Positions 18,541 through 27,110 of a stretch of 64,000 bases of DNA are shown here, piece by piece. A model generated the notes under the pieces. That model worked only from the letters and a program-made list of their open reading frames with translations. It ran no database searches and was not told where the DNA came from. The first letter of the stretch is position 1. Each line of letters starts with the position of its first letter. The position numbers and the translations under genes were made by a program. Source of the stretch: Lewinellaceae bacterium. Its GTDB lineage: Bacteria > Bacteroidota > Bacteroidia > Chitinophagales > Saprospiraceae. Location: contig JACJYR010000003.1 of assembly GCA_020636005.1 (NCBI GenBank), positions 434,001-498,000 on the forward strand. The letters are read 5' to 3'.

Positions 18541-20013
18541 TTATTGGACATAGATCCGTTGCTCAGGGGTAACGTTGTCGCCCTTTTTCATTCCGTTCAG
18601 TTCCTGTATGCGCTCAACGGTGGTATTGTAGAGCTTGGCAATACTGAACAAGGTTTCGCTGGGCTTTACCTGATGGATTTTGACGGGACGGTAATAAACA
18701 TCCTCCTTGTTGGCAGGGGTTTCGATTTTGGAAGTTTCCGCATTATAGGGCAATGGCTGATCTCTTGTTGTGGATGTTAAAGTGGGACACACACAGTCTG
18801 AAGTGCGCAGCCGCTGTCCAACTACCAATCCCTCGTTGGGTCCAAGTCCGTTCATTTTTCTGAACCTTTCTTCGGTATAGCCATAGGTGTATGCAATTCC
18901 CGCTACTGTTTCTGCGGGTTTTACAACATGGATTTCGGGTGCCGTGATCCAATATCCCTCTTTTGCATCTGCCGGGGCAGTACCCTTGTCTGCGGTACTG
19001 TTGTCAATAGTGGTGCTGACAGTGGAAGGGGCTTTTACATAGAGCTTTTGACAAAGGCTGATGACGTTCACATTCTGCAGGCCATTCCATTGTTGCAGTT
19101 GTTCAATGTTTACGCCATACCTTTTTGAGATGCTGTACATCGTTTCACCTTTCTGAACCACATGAAGGCCATCAACGGTGGACGGTGCGCAGGGATCGCC
19201 CCCGCTTGCAGCGGCTGTTCCTGTTGTGCCTGCGGTGGCAGGAGCCTCGTAGCCGGTTGGTACTGCTGTACTGCCATCGTAATAGGTAGCTTGCAATTTG
19301 TCACATATTTTAGTGAGCAAATCTTTGAAAGGAAGGTCGTTCACCTTGTCAAGTTTGAGTGTATTGGCATCGGAAGGCGAAGTGAAAGTGCCCGTTGCAG
19401 TAACGGAACTTTTTTCAACAATGCCAGCTTCCGGCAGCAGCACATACTGTTTATAACTTTCGCTTTTAAAATTATCCTTCTTGTTCAGCACATAGGCATT
19501 TGCACATTGCATAGGCTGAGTCCTCTCCAGGTAAACTTCCGTTTTTGAAGCAGGCCGGGCGAGGTTTACCCCTGTGACGAGGTTGTCCGTGCGAAGCACG
19601 AAATCAGCGTCAGAAGCCAGGAATTCAATGGCGTTGCTGAAAATTTGATAAAAAGATGCTTTATCTACAGGGGACACATTATAGTAGGATGGGCTTTCCC
19701 TGACCATGAAGACCTTTATTTTTTCATCGTTGATTTGCTGAACCAGTGTTTTATCAATGGGAAGGGAGTTGCAGTAGATCAATTTGCCGGGGAGTTCTTT
19801 TTCCCATTTGGCGTTTTCTTGGCCAACGTCAAAAATTGCCTTCTTGTTTTCCCCTGCATTGAGAATATAGGAAACGTAAGGAGCGGTATTGTAGCCCGTT
19901 GTATATTCCTGGCGATCCATACAGGCTGGATCGAATTTCAGGTAGATAGCCTGCCCAAATTGGGTGGATGGGAGGACAAAAAGTGCCAATAGTAAAAGCG
20001 TAGTCCTGATCAT
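18541..20013 (-). CDS. Secreted protein with three LysM domains
   Basis: 490 residues with signal peptide (MIRTTLLLLALFVLPSTQFGQ). Residues about 20-260 form an N-terminal region I do not recognise. Three LysM peptidoglycan-binding domains follow: HVVQKGETMYSISKRYGV..., HVVKPAETVAGIAYTYGY..., and HQVKPSETLFSIAKLYNT... at the C-terminus, separated by Thr/Ala-rich linkers. It probably binds cell wall glycans in the periplasm. A frame extension to 20061 exists, but the ATG at 20013 begins the signal peptide. No catalytic domain can be seen, so it may be a scaffold. Confidence 0.82.
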   Translation of the reverse strand: MIRTTLLLLALFVLPSTQFGQAIYLKFDPACMDRQEYTTGYNTAPYVSYILNAGENKKAIFDVGQENAKWEKELPGKLIYCNSLPIDKTLVQQINDEKIKVFMVRESPSYYNVSPVDKASFYQIFSNAIEFLASDADFVLRTDNLVTGVNLARPASKTEVYLERTQPMQCANAYVLNKKDNFKSESYKQYVLLPEAGIVEKSSVTATGTFTSPSDANTLKLDKVNDLPFKDLLTKICDKLQATYYDGSTAVPTGYEAPATAGTTGTAAASGGDPCAPSTVDGLHVVQKGETMYSISKRYGVNIEQLQQWNGLQNVNVISLCQKLYVKAPSTVSTTIDNSTADKGTAPADAKEGYWITAPEIHVVKPAETVAGIAYTYGYTEERFRKMNGLGPNEGLVVGQRLRTSDCVCPTLTSTTRDQPLPYNAETSKIETPANKEDVYYRPVKIHQVKPSETLFSIAKLYNTTVERIQELNGMKKGDNVTPEQRIYVQ

Positions 20014-20421
20014 TTTCTCTAAGATTTTTAATGTTTGAATAAGGAACTGATTGTGAATCAATTAGCAAAGTAAGGCAATTAGTTTGTCAATTTCAATACC
20101 CCAACCCATTTGTTGATTCTCACAATCGTTAGATTTGCCACGAAGCAGGATGGCAGGCCCTTGAAATTTCTAGAAAGGGAACTTTTATTAGGTTGGGTTG
20201 TTTCAAGGTAGATTTTTTGCTCCAGACAGTTCCTTCCTGAGAAGTTCCCGCCTGACAATCTTCAAATCAATTTATTTTTGGAAACGTTGAAAAAATAACT
20301 TCACCATTTTGTAGCTGAACACCAAACAAGTCCTTCCCGGCTATCAGGTGAGGTCTTCAAAAACAAAATTGCCATTTTATTTTTCCACCGAACCTTAACC
20401 ATAACTTTTTGACCATTTAAA
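20014..20421. other. Divergent intergenic region with a possible partial family-1 repeat
   Basis: No gene is seen. Bases about 20281-20325 (GTTGAAAAAATAACTTCACC then ATTTTG and an AGCTGAACACCA stretch) resemble one end of the 108-bp repeat family found at 22570, 32750 and 37430, suggesting a decayed or partial copy. The stretch must also carry the divergent promoters of the LysM gene and RNase R gene; no perfect TAnnTTTG box stands out. Confidence 0.4.
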
Positions 20422-22569
20422 ATGACCAGAAAAAAGACGAAATCCAAGGGGAAAAAGCTTCCCGTTGGACAACTTCAGCGTGAAATACTGAAGATTTTTA
20501 AACAAAACCCCAGAAACCGTTTCAACCCCAAACAAATTTCCAAGCGCCTGGAGTCAGACAACAACAAAGATTCTGTGCTGCATGCCCTGATGAAACTCAC
20601 CGAGGCCGGCCACCTGTCGGCACTGGAAGATTTCAAATTCGCCTTGAAAAGATCCGGGCAGCCATTTGTCCCCAAGAAACTCTACGAGGGTTATGTGGAC
20701 ATGACCCGCCAAGGCTCCGCCTACATCGAGTGCGAGGGCCTTGAAAACGATGTATATGTGAGTGCCAAAAACCTCGGCCCAGCCCTGCACGGCGACCTGG
20801 TGCAAATTGCTGTGTGGCCCTCCAGGGGTCGTAGGAAACCAGAGGGTGAAGTGTTAAAAGTAGTGGAAAGGGCCTCCGAAAGATTCGTTGGCACTATTTA
20901 CTTACGCAATAAATACGCCTTGGTAGTGCCTTCCCGCGACGATATGCCGGTGGACATACTCATAGAGCTTGACGACATCAAGGACGCCCAGGAGGGCGAT
21001 AGGGTAGTGGTGAAAGTGACCGAATGGCACAAGAACCAAAATACCCGGCCTAAGGGAGTGGTGACGGCAGTGCTGGGAGCCGAGGGAAGTGATCTGGAAA
21101 TGAAGATCATCCTCATCAACAATGGGTTCAACCTCGAATTCCCAGAGGAAGTTTTGGCCGAATCCGAAGATTTACCCGACGCTATTTCCTTGCAGGAAAT
21201 CCACCGCCGCAGGGACTTCCGCAAAATCACCACCTTCACCATTGACCCCGTGGATGCCAAGGACTTCGACGATGCTTTGTCAATCGAGTACCTGGAAAAC
21301 GGAAATTTTGAAATCGGCGTCCACATTGCCGACGTCACCCATTTTGTGAAATCAGGCAGCGCCCTGGACCGGGAAGGTTACAAGCGCTCTACCTCGGTTT
21401 ACCTGGTGGATCGGGTATTGCCCATGCTGCCGGAGCGCATTTCCAACAACCTTTGCTCCCTGCGCCCAAACGAGGATAGGCTTACTTTTTCTGCTGTTTT
21501 TGAATTTGACAAAAACGATAAGGTGGTAAAGCGTTGGTTTGGTAAAGGTATCATTCATTCGGACAGGCGGTTCGCCTATGAAGATGCACAGCAGGTGCTG
21601 GATGCCGGCAAGGGCGACTTCATCAGGGAATTGACTGCGATGAACACCCTGGCCAAAAAACTGCGGAAGGACCGTTTCAAAAAAGGCGCAATTGATTTCG
21701 ATATGGAAGAGGTGCGTTTCAAACTGGATGAAAAGGGTGTTCCCGTGGAGCTTTTTGTAAAGGAAAGGCTGGACGCACACATGCTCATCGAAGAGTTCAT
21801 GCTGTTGGCCAACAGAGAGGTAGCCACCTTTATCCATAAAAAAGGAGAGAACCTGGAAATCCCCTTTGTTTACCGGGTACACGACTTCCCAAACGAAGAT
21901 AAAGTGGCAGAACTGGCAAGGTTTGCCAAGGAACTGGGGTTCAATATGAACATCAGCAACCCCAAGGAAATCGGCAAATCCTTTAACCGCCTGGTAAAAG
22001 CTGCCGAAACAGACCATGCCCTAAAGCTTTTACAGCCCATTGCCATCCGCACGATGGCGAAGGCAGAATATTCACCCGACAACATCGGGCACTATGGGCT
22101 TGCTTTTGAATACTACTCTCATTTCACATCGCCTATCCGTCGTTATTCCGATGTGCTCTCGCACCGGATCCTGGAAGCTAACCTCGGCGACAGGACGATG
22201 CGGGTGGACAAAAACCACCTCCAGGAGCAGTGCAAACACATCTCCCTCCAGGAACGCAAAGCGATGGATGCCGAGCGGCAATCTATCAAATACAAGCAGG
22301 TAGAATTCATGGAAAAGCACGTGGGGGAAGAGTTTGAAGGTTATGTCTCCGGCATTATCGAACGGGGTATTTTTGTAGAATTAAAAGAAACCAAGTGTGA
22401 GGGGATGGTGGGTTTTGAAACACTGAACGAACCATTTGAAGTAGAGGATGGCCGCTTGAAAGCCAAGGGGATGCGGACTGGCAGAATGCTAAAAATGGGC
22501 GACACGGTGAAAGTCCGCATCCTTGATACAAACCTTTCAAAGCGCCAAATAGAAATGGAACTCCTGTAA
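20422..22569 (+). CDS. rnr: Ribonuclease R (RNase II/R family 3'-5' exoribonuclease)
   Basis: 715 residues in the RNase R order: N-terminal winged-helix region (GQLQREILKIFKQNPRNRFNPKQISKRL), cold-shock/OB domains (about 85-235), the catalytic RNB domain with the acidic metal site DPVDAKDFDDALSI (about 275-290), the family signature HYGLAFEYYSHFTSPIRRYSD (about 555), and a C-terminal S1 domain (GEEFEGYVSGIIERGIFVEL). It degrades structured RNA 3' to 5'. The Lys-rich ends are usual. ATG start at 20422. A family-1 repeat with a hairpin begins at the base after the stop and probably serves as its terminator. Confidence 0.95.
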   Translation: MTRKKTKSKGKKLPVGQLQREILKIFKQNPRNRFNPKQISKRLESDNNKDSVLHALMKLTEAGHLSALEDFKFALKRSGQPFVPKKLYEGYVDMTRQGSAYIECEGLENDVYVSAKNLGPALHGDLVQIAVWPSRGRRKPEGEVLKVVERASERFVGTIYLRNKYALVVPSRDDMPVDILIELDDIKDAQEGDRVVVKVTEWHKNQNTRPKGVVTAVLGAEGSDLEMKIILINNGFNLEFPEEVLAESEDLPDAISLQEIHRRRDFRKITTFTIDPVDAKDFDDALSIEYLENGNFEIGVHIADVTHFVKSGSALDREGYKRSTSVYLVDRVLPMLPERISNNLCSLRPNEDRLTFSAVFEFDKNDKVVKRWFGKGIIHSDRRFAYEDAQQVLDAGKGDFIRELTAMNTLAKKLRKDRFKKGAIDFDMEEVRFKLDEKGVPVELFVKERLDAHMLIEEFMLLANREVATFIHKKGENLEIPFVYRVHDFPNEDKVAELARFAKELGFNMNISNPKEIGKSFNRLVKAAETDHALKLLQPIAIRTMAKAEYSPDNIGHYGLAFEYYSHFTSPIRRYSDVLSHRILEANLGDRTMRVDKNHLQEQCKHISLQERKAMDAERQSIKYKQVEFMEKHVGEEFEGYVSGIIERGIFVELKETKCEGMVGFETLNEPFEVEDGRLKAKGMRTGRMLKMGDTVKVRILDTNLSKRQIEMELL

Positions 22570-22677
22570 GGATCGAAGGAAAAATAGTCCCGATGCTAAA
22601 CCGGGATTATTTTTAAAAACCCCTTCCAGTATTGGGTTATCAAAATCAAAATAGGGGAGTTATTTTTTCATCGTTAC
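22570..22677 (+). repeat. Dispersed 108-bp repeat, family 1, copy A
   Basis: It begins GGATCGAAGGAAAAATAGTC and ends TTTTTTCATCGTTAC; length 108 bp with no gaps against copies at 32750-32857 (reverse) and 37430-37537. Identity to the latter is about 86%. The first third holds a hairpin (AAAATAGTCCCG / CGGGATTATTTT) followed by T/A tracts, so it can act as a terminator for rnr. Beyond it, 22678-22880 is AT-rich without a gene. Confidence 0.8.
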
Positions 22678-22880
22678 CGAGCTGGACTGAAGGTGGTTTA
22701 CTTTTTTTAAATTATCCACCTTTTTGAAATTGTTTGAGTCGTTTGGATAGGTTTGAAATCGAGTATTTACCCCGGCAAGTTATTTTAAATACCTGAATAA
22801 CAAGTATTTATCAGGATTTATGGCAGTTCAGATGACCTGAATTGATTTCAAAGATGTACTTTTCAAAATTGGTTGCCGAT

Positions 22881-23525
22881 TTACCGCAGGGAAAAAAAAG
22901 CTATAATGGCTCCGAGTATGATAGCGCCGATCACTAAATAGTGGAAAGTGCCCCATTGCCCCCGGAAATCATCGTACATCAGCTCTACTATATCCTTCCA
23001 TTTCAGCCCTTTAACGGCAGGCTCAAACCCAAGTACCAGATACTTCCGGTTCCCTTTTCGTTTTTGATCCCCGTGCTTTTTAAGGATGAAAAAATGTTTG
23101 TTCAAAAATGCAAGCTCATAAAGTTCGCTTTTGGTAGGTTGTTTGTCGCCCCCTCTGTCTTGTTTTTCCCAATGGCTGTCGCTACCGCCCTTGCCACCGC
23201 TTTTGCCGCCGCCGCCTTGTTCAATAATGATCTTATTGGTACCATCGAGCAATCGCCAGCGGCCACGGGTCACGTTTCCATCCACAGAAAGCAGGTATTC
23301 CCCGCCCACATTGAAGAAGTGGAGAACGGATTCCAAAAAGCTAGGGTCGTCCCGAATTTCCAGCCAGGGCTTGCCGCCGGGCATGGAGTAAAACTGCTGT
23401 TCCCGCAGATCTTCACTCAATGGGCGGATTTTGGGAAGGATGGCATCAATGGAATCGTCCAGGGATTCCCGTGCGGGCATTTCCAGTTCAAAGGTATCTT
23501 CTATGCGATCGAGCGGATTGTCCAT
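22881..23525 (-). CDS. Conserved-looking hypothetical protein with C-terminal membrane anchor
   Basis: 214 residues. The N-terminal half is acidic (DNPLDRIEDTFELEMPARESLDDSID). The middle contains a low-complexity Gly/Lys linker (GGGGKSGGKGGSDSHWEKQDRGGDKQ). The end carries one hydrophobic segment (YLVIGAIILGAIIAFFSLR), as in a tail-anchored protein. I do not recognise the family. A possible second short beta-rich unit (HFFILKKHGDQKRKGNRKYLVLGFEP) precedes the anchor. The start is the ATG at 23525. It is divergent from the TPR gene, whose promoter boxes lie in the 144-base gap. Confidence 0.65.
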   Translation of the reverse strand: MDNPLDRIEDTFELEMPARESLDDSIDAILPKIRPLSEDLREQQFYSMPGGKPWLEIRDDPSFLESVLHFFNVGGEYLLSVDGNVTRGRWRLLDGTNKIIIEQGGGGKSGGKGGSDSHWEKQDRGGDKQPTKSELYELAFLNKHFFILKKHGDQKRKGNRKYLVLGFEPAVKGLKWKDIVELMYDDFRGQWGTFHYLVIGAIILGAIIAFFSLR

Positions 23526-23589
23526 CAATTTTCTTTTTGGTTAACAATCAGGCTATTATGGCAGCAAAGATAGTATTAAAGTCTGCGAG

Positions 23590-23640
23590 TTGGCAAGTGC
23601 AGTGCATGGAGTAACTTTGCCCAACTTGTTCCTAACTTTG
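23590..23640 (+). promoter_or_regulatory. Promoter of the TPR gene with two tandem -7 boxes
   Basis: TTG at 23590 and TAACTTTG at 23612-23619 are 19 bases apart, a good Bacteroidetes promoter. An identical TAACTTTG follows at 23633-23640, inside a short direct repeat (TAACTTTGCCCAAC, 21-base period). Two alternative starts are possible. Confidence 0.6.
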
Positions 23641-23669
23641 CCCAACCTTACAAATCAACTCTTCTTCCT

Positions 23670-25160
23670 TTGAAAGGCCAAAAACTTATCCTTCCTCTTT
23701 CCCTGTTTTTTTGCAGCCTCATTTGTAGTGGGAAAGGCTATTTTGAATGGACTCCTGCCCTGCGGGGCGCCTATGAAAAAGCGATCAGCCTTCGTTTCGG
23801 GGAAGCAGAAACTGAACTGGCCAAAATCCGGCGGGATGATCCTGAGAACCTGATGCTGCTCCACGTTGAAAATTACATCGACTTTTTCAAGGTATATTTA
23901 AACGAGGAGGAGGAGGAGTTTGAAACGCTCGAACCAAATAAGGACAGGCGCCTGGACCGTATCGAAAAGGAAGGGGACAAATCTTCGCCCTATTATTTGT
24001 TCCTGCAGGCGGATATCAGGCTGCAATGGGCCTTGGCGAGGCTGAAATTTGAACAGTATTCAACTGCTTTCTTTGAAACCAACAAGGCATTTAAACTATT
24101 GACCAGAAACACCGAAGTTTTTCCGTCTTTCATGCCCAACAAAAAAGACCTGGGCATACTTCATGCTATGGTAGGCACCATACCCGACGGCTACAAATGG
24201 GCGGTTGACCTGTTGAGCAGTATGGAAGGAACACTGGAGCAGGGCAGGGCCGAGTTGGAAGAAGTGGTGGATTATGCCAAAAAAAACGATTTTATTTTTG
24301 AGCAGGAGATTTATGTTTATTACGCCTACCTGTTGCTGCACCTGGACAATGACAACGAGGCGGCGTGGAAGCTCATCAATACCGCCAATTTGAACCCTTC
24401 CCAAAACCCGCTGGATTGCTTTATTATGGCCAATGTGGCCATGCGGACTGACAGGGGCGACAAGGCCATTGCTATCTTGGAAAAAAGGCCGGTCGGCAAT
24501 CAATACCACCCTTTTTATTACCTGGATTATATGTTGGGGCTGGCCAAGTTGCAAAGGCTGGACATGGACGCCAACGTCTTCCTGCAACGCTATGTGGACA
24601 ACTTCAAAGGCCGGAATTTCATCAAAGATGCCTACCAAAAATTAGCCTGGTACAGCCTGCTCCATAATGACGGCAAGGGGTTCCACCGCTACATGGATCT
24701 TTGCAAAAAAACAGGCTTTACCGTGGTGGGCAGCGACAGGAGTGCCTTCAATGAAGCCAAATCGGGCGACGAGCCTTTGCCAGAACTGCTGAAGGCACGG
24801 TTGCTCTTTGATGGCGGCAGGTTTCAAATGGCATTGGATGTGTTAAAGCACCGCCGCACGGATGACTTCATGGCCCTCAAGAACAAACTGGAATTTACCT
24901 ACCGGATGGGCCGCATACAACATAAACTCCTGTTGTACGACGATGCTTTGGCCCATTACCAGCAAACCATAATCCTTGGAGCAGATCAGCCCTGGTATTT
25001 TGCCTGCCGGGCTGCCCTTGAGCAGGGCCATATTTACGAGCTGGAACACAAATACGAACTGGCAAAAGCTGCTTTCAAGAAATGCCTCTCCATGTCGCCC
25101 GACGACCATAAGACTGGACTGCACCAGCAAGCCAAGGCAGGGCTTCGACGGTTAAAATAG
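23670..25160 (+). CDS. Exported TPR-type helical repeat protein
   Basis: 496 residues. The start must be the TTG at 23670, because the signal peptide (KGQKLILPLSLFFCSLICSGKG) begins right after it and no ATG lies upstream of that segment. The rest is a helical repeat array with TPR-like pairs (WALARLKFEQYSTAFFETNKAF, YYAYLLLHLDNDNEAAWKLINTA, ALAHYQQTIILGADQPWYFACR, KYELAKAAFKKCLSMSPDDH). The Cys in the h-region could mark a lipoprotein, but the lipobox is poor. Likely a periplasmic scaffold for protein contacts; partner unknown. It is followed by the tRNA-Met gene. Confidence 0.78.
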   Translation: MKGQKLILPLSLFFCSLICSGKGYFEWTPALRGAYEKAISLRFGEAETELAKIRRDDPENLMLLHVENYIDFFKVYLNEEEEEFETLEPNKDRRLDRIEKEGDKSSPYYLFLQADIRLQWALARLKFEQYSTAFFETNKAFKLLTRNTEVFPSFMPNKKDLGILHAMVGTIPDGYKWAVDLLSSMEGTLEQGRAELEEVVDYAKKNDFIFEQEIYVYYAYLLLHLDNDNEAAWKLINTANLNPSQNPLDCFIMANVAMRTDRGDKAIAILEKRPVGNQYHPFYYLDYMLGLAKLQRLDMDANVFLQRYVDNFKGRNFIKDAYQKLAWYSLLHNDGKGFHRYMDLCKKTGFTVVGSDRSAFNEAKSGDEPLPELLKARLLFDGGRFQMALDVLKHRRTDDFMALKNKLEFTYRMGRIQHKLLLYDDALAHYQQTIILGADQPWYFACRAALEQGHIYELEHKYELAKAAFKKCLSMSPDDHKTGLHQQAKAGLRRLK

Positions 25161-25218
25161 GCAATATTTGAGGGAAAAAACTTTGGCGCAAAGGCAACTA
25201 TTTGAAAAATAATTGCCC

Positions 25219-25226
25219 TATATTTG
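25219..25226 (+). promoter_or_regulatory. -7 box of the tRNA-Met gene
   Basis: TATATTTG matches the Bacteroidetes TAnnTTTG box and lies 17 bases before the tRNA 5' end. The -33 TTG is less well placed. Confidence 0.5.
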
Positions 25227-25243
25227 CGTCCGTTTTGAAAAAA

Positions 25244-25317
25244 GGCGCGGTAGCTCAGCTGGTCAGAGCGCATGATTCATAATCATGAGGTCGGCGGTTC
25301 AAGCCCGCCTCGCGCTA
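25244..25317 (+). tRNA. tRNA-Met (CAT), elongator type
   Basis: A full cloverleaf can be drawn: acceptor GGCGCGG with TCGCGCT (G-U at both ends), D arm GCTC/GAGC, anticodon stem CATGA/TCATG around loop TTCATAA with anticodon CAT at 25278-25280, T arm GGCGG/CCGCC with TTCAAGC loop, discriminator A. CCA is not encoded. The paired 1-72 position and lack of the three G-C pairs in the anticodon stem argue for elongator rather than initiator. A tRNA-Ile2 (lysidine-modified CAT) cannot be fully excluded from sequence alone. Confidence 0.93.
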
Positions 25318-25328
25318 CTTTAAACGGT

Positions 25329-25358
25329 AAGCCCGATGTTGTTTTCATCATCGGGCTT
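25329..25358 (+). terminator. Intrinsic terminator of the tRNA-Met transcript
   Basis: AAGCCCGATG pairs perfectly with CATCGGGCTT (10 bp, 10-base loop), followed by TCGATTTTTATT. It starts 11 bases after the tRNA. Confidence 0.85.
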
Positions 25359-25470
25359 TCGATTTTTATTCCCCCAACCTTTCCGTTTTCCAGTAATTTT
25401 TTTGATCAGCCTTTTTAAAAATGGACAATTCGGCCATTCGCTGGCCTTCCTTCCTTCATGTTTAATAATG

Positions 25471-25518
25471 TTTTAATTTCAGCTTAACCTGTCTTTAAGC
25501 TTGCTACCGACACATTTG
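25471..25518 (+). promoter_or_regulatory. Promoter-like element, copy 1 (before the coiled-coil gene)
   Basis: TTTTAATT, CTTAA, CCTGT, TTTAAGC (25494-25500) and TTTG (25515-25518) occur in the same order and spacing at 26772-26819. TTTAAGC to TTTG is 21 bases in both. It lies about 50 bases before the coiled-coil gene start. Confidence 0.5.
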
Positions 25519-25566
25519 CGGCGTAGAAGTTAATTTCCATTGTACTTTTCAACCAGCCATTGGTCC

Positions 25567-26508
25567 ATGAAATCAGAAGACATCACTAAAATGTACTCTT
25601 ATATCATCACTGGTTTTTTAGTTCTTGCTATCGCTTCAGGCGGCTACTTCTGGCGGAATACCACCCAAAAGGAGCAGGAGAGAAATGCTGTCGAAATGGA
25701 AAAAGAGTCATTGTTGGTAGAGAAAGGCTTATTGTCTGCCCAATTGGAAATGCTAAAGGAGAATTATGAGGAAGCTATGACCGAAAATGGGGCGCTAAAA
25801 GGTACCATAGACCAAAATGCCAAGGCCGTTGCTGAAAAAGACCAACTACTTGCCAAATTCACTAAGCGGACAAAAGCTGAAATCTACGGCCTGGACCAAC
25901 TAAAATTAGAAATCGTTGATTTGCAGAAAATAAAATCAAGTTTGGCCCTTGAAATCCAGGCACTGCAACACGAGAACCAATTGCTCTCGACAGAAAATGA
26001 AAGACTTTCCGGTGAATTAAAAAGGGCAAAAAATGAAAATGCTGCTCTCAATGAGAAGGTGGAAGAGTTGACCGTGATGAGCCAGAACCTGAAATACCTG
26101 CAGGACGCCCTTGCACCGGGTGGCATATCCGCCAATGCGTTCAGGGTGGAAGTGGAAAAAAGATTGGAACAGCTAACTGTAAAAGGAAGAAAAGCTAAAG
26201 CGTTGAGTATTTCATTCGACCTGATTGAGGTGCCAAAGAATATGCAGGGCGTCCAAAAGCTTTACCTCTCCATAACAGACAATAAAGGCACACCCATCAA
26301 AGGCAAAAACAATTTGTCGGCAGCCATTGGAGTCGATAATAAAATAACGGACATTATAGCCCAACAAGCAAAGGAGATAAGCCTTCAAAAATCACAACGG
26401 GTTAGTTTCAGGTACCCCCTGGAGCAAAAACTTATGCCAGGCCATTACCGGGCGACTGTTTATACGGAAACGGGATGGATTGGATCTGTGAGTTTTAGGG
26501 TCGGTTAA
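25567..26508 (+). CDS. Membrane-anchored coiled-coil protein
   Basis: 313 residues. After a short cytoplasmic start there is one membrane segment (MYSYIITGFLVLAIASGGYFW, about 9-29), then a long heptad-rich coiled coil (about 35-180; KESLLVEKGLLSAQLEMLKEN, ERLSGELKRAKNENAALNEK) and a C-terminal beta-rich domain (about 200-313; KALSISFDLIEVPKNMQG, YRATVYTETGWIGSVSFRVG). The C-terminal part looks like a small sandwich domain. I do not recognise a named family. It might span the periplasm. The ATG at 25567 was chosen over an in-frame TTG at 25540; the Met at 25591 is an alternative. Confidence 0.75.
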   Translation: MKSEDITKMYSYIITGFLVLAIASGGYFWRNTTQKEQERNAVEMEKESLLVEKGLLSAQLEMLKENYEEAMTENGALKGTIDQNAKAVAEKDQLLAKFTKRTKAEIYGLDQLKLEIVDLQKIKSSLALEIQALQHENQLLSTENERLSGELKRAKNENAALNEKVEELTVMSQNLKYLQDALAPGGISANAFRVEVEKRLEQLTVKGRKAKALSISFDLIEVPKNMQGVQKLYLSITDNKGTPIKGKNNLSAAIGVDNKITDIIAQQAKEISLQKSQRVSFRYPLEQKLMPGHYRATVYTETGWIGSVSFRVG

Positions 26509-26697
26509 ATCGCAATTTGATAGTGTTCCAAATATTCCCGACAGCCGGTTTTTTATTTGTTGTTTACAGTCTTTACTTAGTTCTCGGGTTTTATATTGTA
26601 GTTCATTTGCGGCCAAGACTTTTACGTGAATTGTCGTTTTGGGAGGGAAGGACTAAAGTGGCTTTCCAGGTAGGATGAATGCGCAGCAAATGACATG

Positions 26698-26736
26698 CAG
26701 CCGGATATATGCCAAAGCATATTTCCGGCTGTTTTT
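26698..26736 (+). terminator. Intrinsic terminator of the coiled-coil gene
   Basis: CAGCCGGA..ATATGC pairs with GCATAT..TCCGGCTG and is followed by TTTTTATG. It sits about 190 bases after the gene stop, giving a long 3' untranslated region. Confidence 0.75.
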
Positions 26737-26771
26737 ATGAAAGGGATTCGCAGCCTGTTGATTTAATTTTC

Positions 26772-26819
26772 TTTTAATTACGACTTAATTCCTGTTTAAG
26801 CTACACCAGGCCATCTTTG
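26772..26819 (+). promoter_or_regulatory. Promoter-like element, copy 2
   Basis: Same arrangement as at 25471-25518 (TTTTAATT, CTTAA, CCTGT, TTTAAGC at 26795-26801, TTTG at 26816-26819). It is followed by no large gene, only by the candidate short transcript ending at the terminator at 27017-27049. Confidence 0.45.
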
Positions 26820-26824
26820 TAGGG

Positions 26825-27055
26825 TAAAATATAAAGCAGATATTTAGGTTGAATCATCAAACGTATAGCATAATGGAGTGGATTACTGAAGGGTTGAATA
26901 AAGGGGAAAAAGAAAAAGCCCACTCCCATTTTGAACTTAAATGAACCTCAAAATTTCCTCCCAAAGCCGATTTTTATGAGATGTATCATAGTCTAAGTTT
27001 AGTTCTCGGTTATTTTGGCAGCCGGGCCGGCAAAACTGGCCCGGCTGCCCTTTTT
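26825..27055 (+). ncRNA. Candidate short transcript (small RNA or 23-codon gene)
   Basis: The 602-base gap between genes (26509-27110) contains a promoter-like element and a strong terminator about 230 bases apart with no large gene between them. Inside is one short reading frame, 26873-26944 (ATG, 23 codons, beginning MEWITEGLNKGEKEK). The sequence TTTAGTTCTCGGTTATTTT at about 26998 resembles TTAGTTCTCGGGTTTTAT in the 3' region of the coiled-coil gene. The unit may therefore be a shortened duplicate of that gene's flanks, or an independent small RNA. Inference only. Confidence 0.3.
27017..27049 (+). terminator. Strong intrinsic terminator
   Basis: GGCAGCCGGGCC pairs perfectly with GGCCCGGCTGCC (12 bp, 9-base loop) followed by CTTTTTTGG. 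It ends the candidate short transcript and precedes the convergent DUF4836 gene. Confidence 0.8.
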
Positions 27056-27110
27056 TGGAGTTATTTCAACCCTTGAAAGCCACCCGGCAGCGTAGGTTGA
27101 ATCGACTTGA

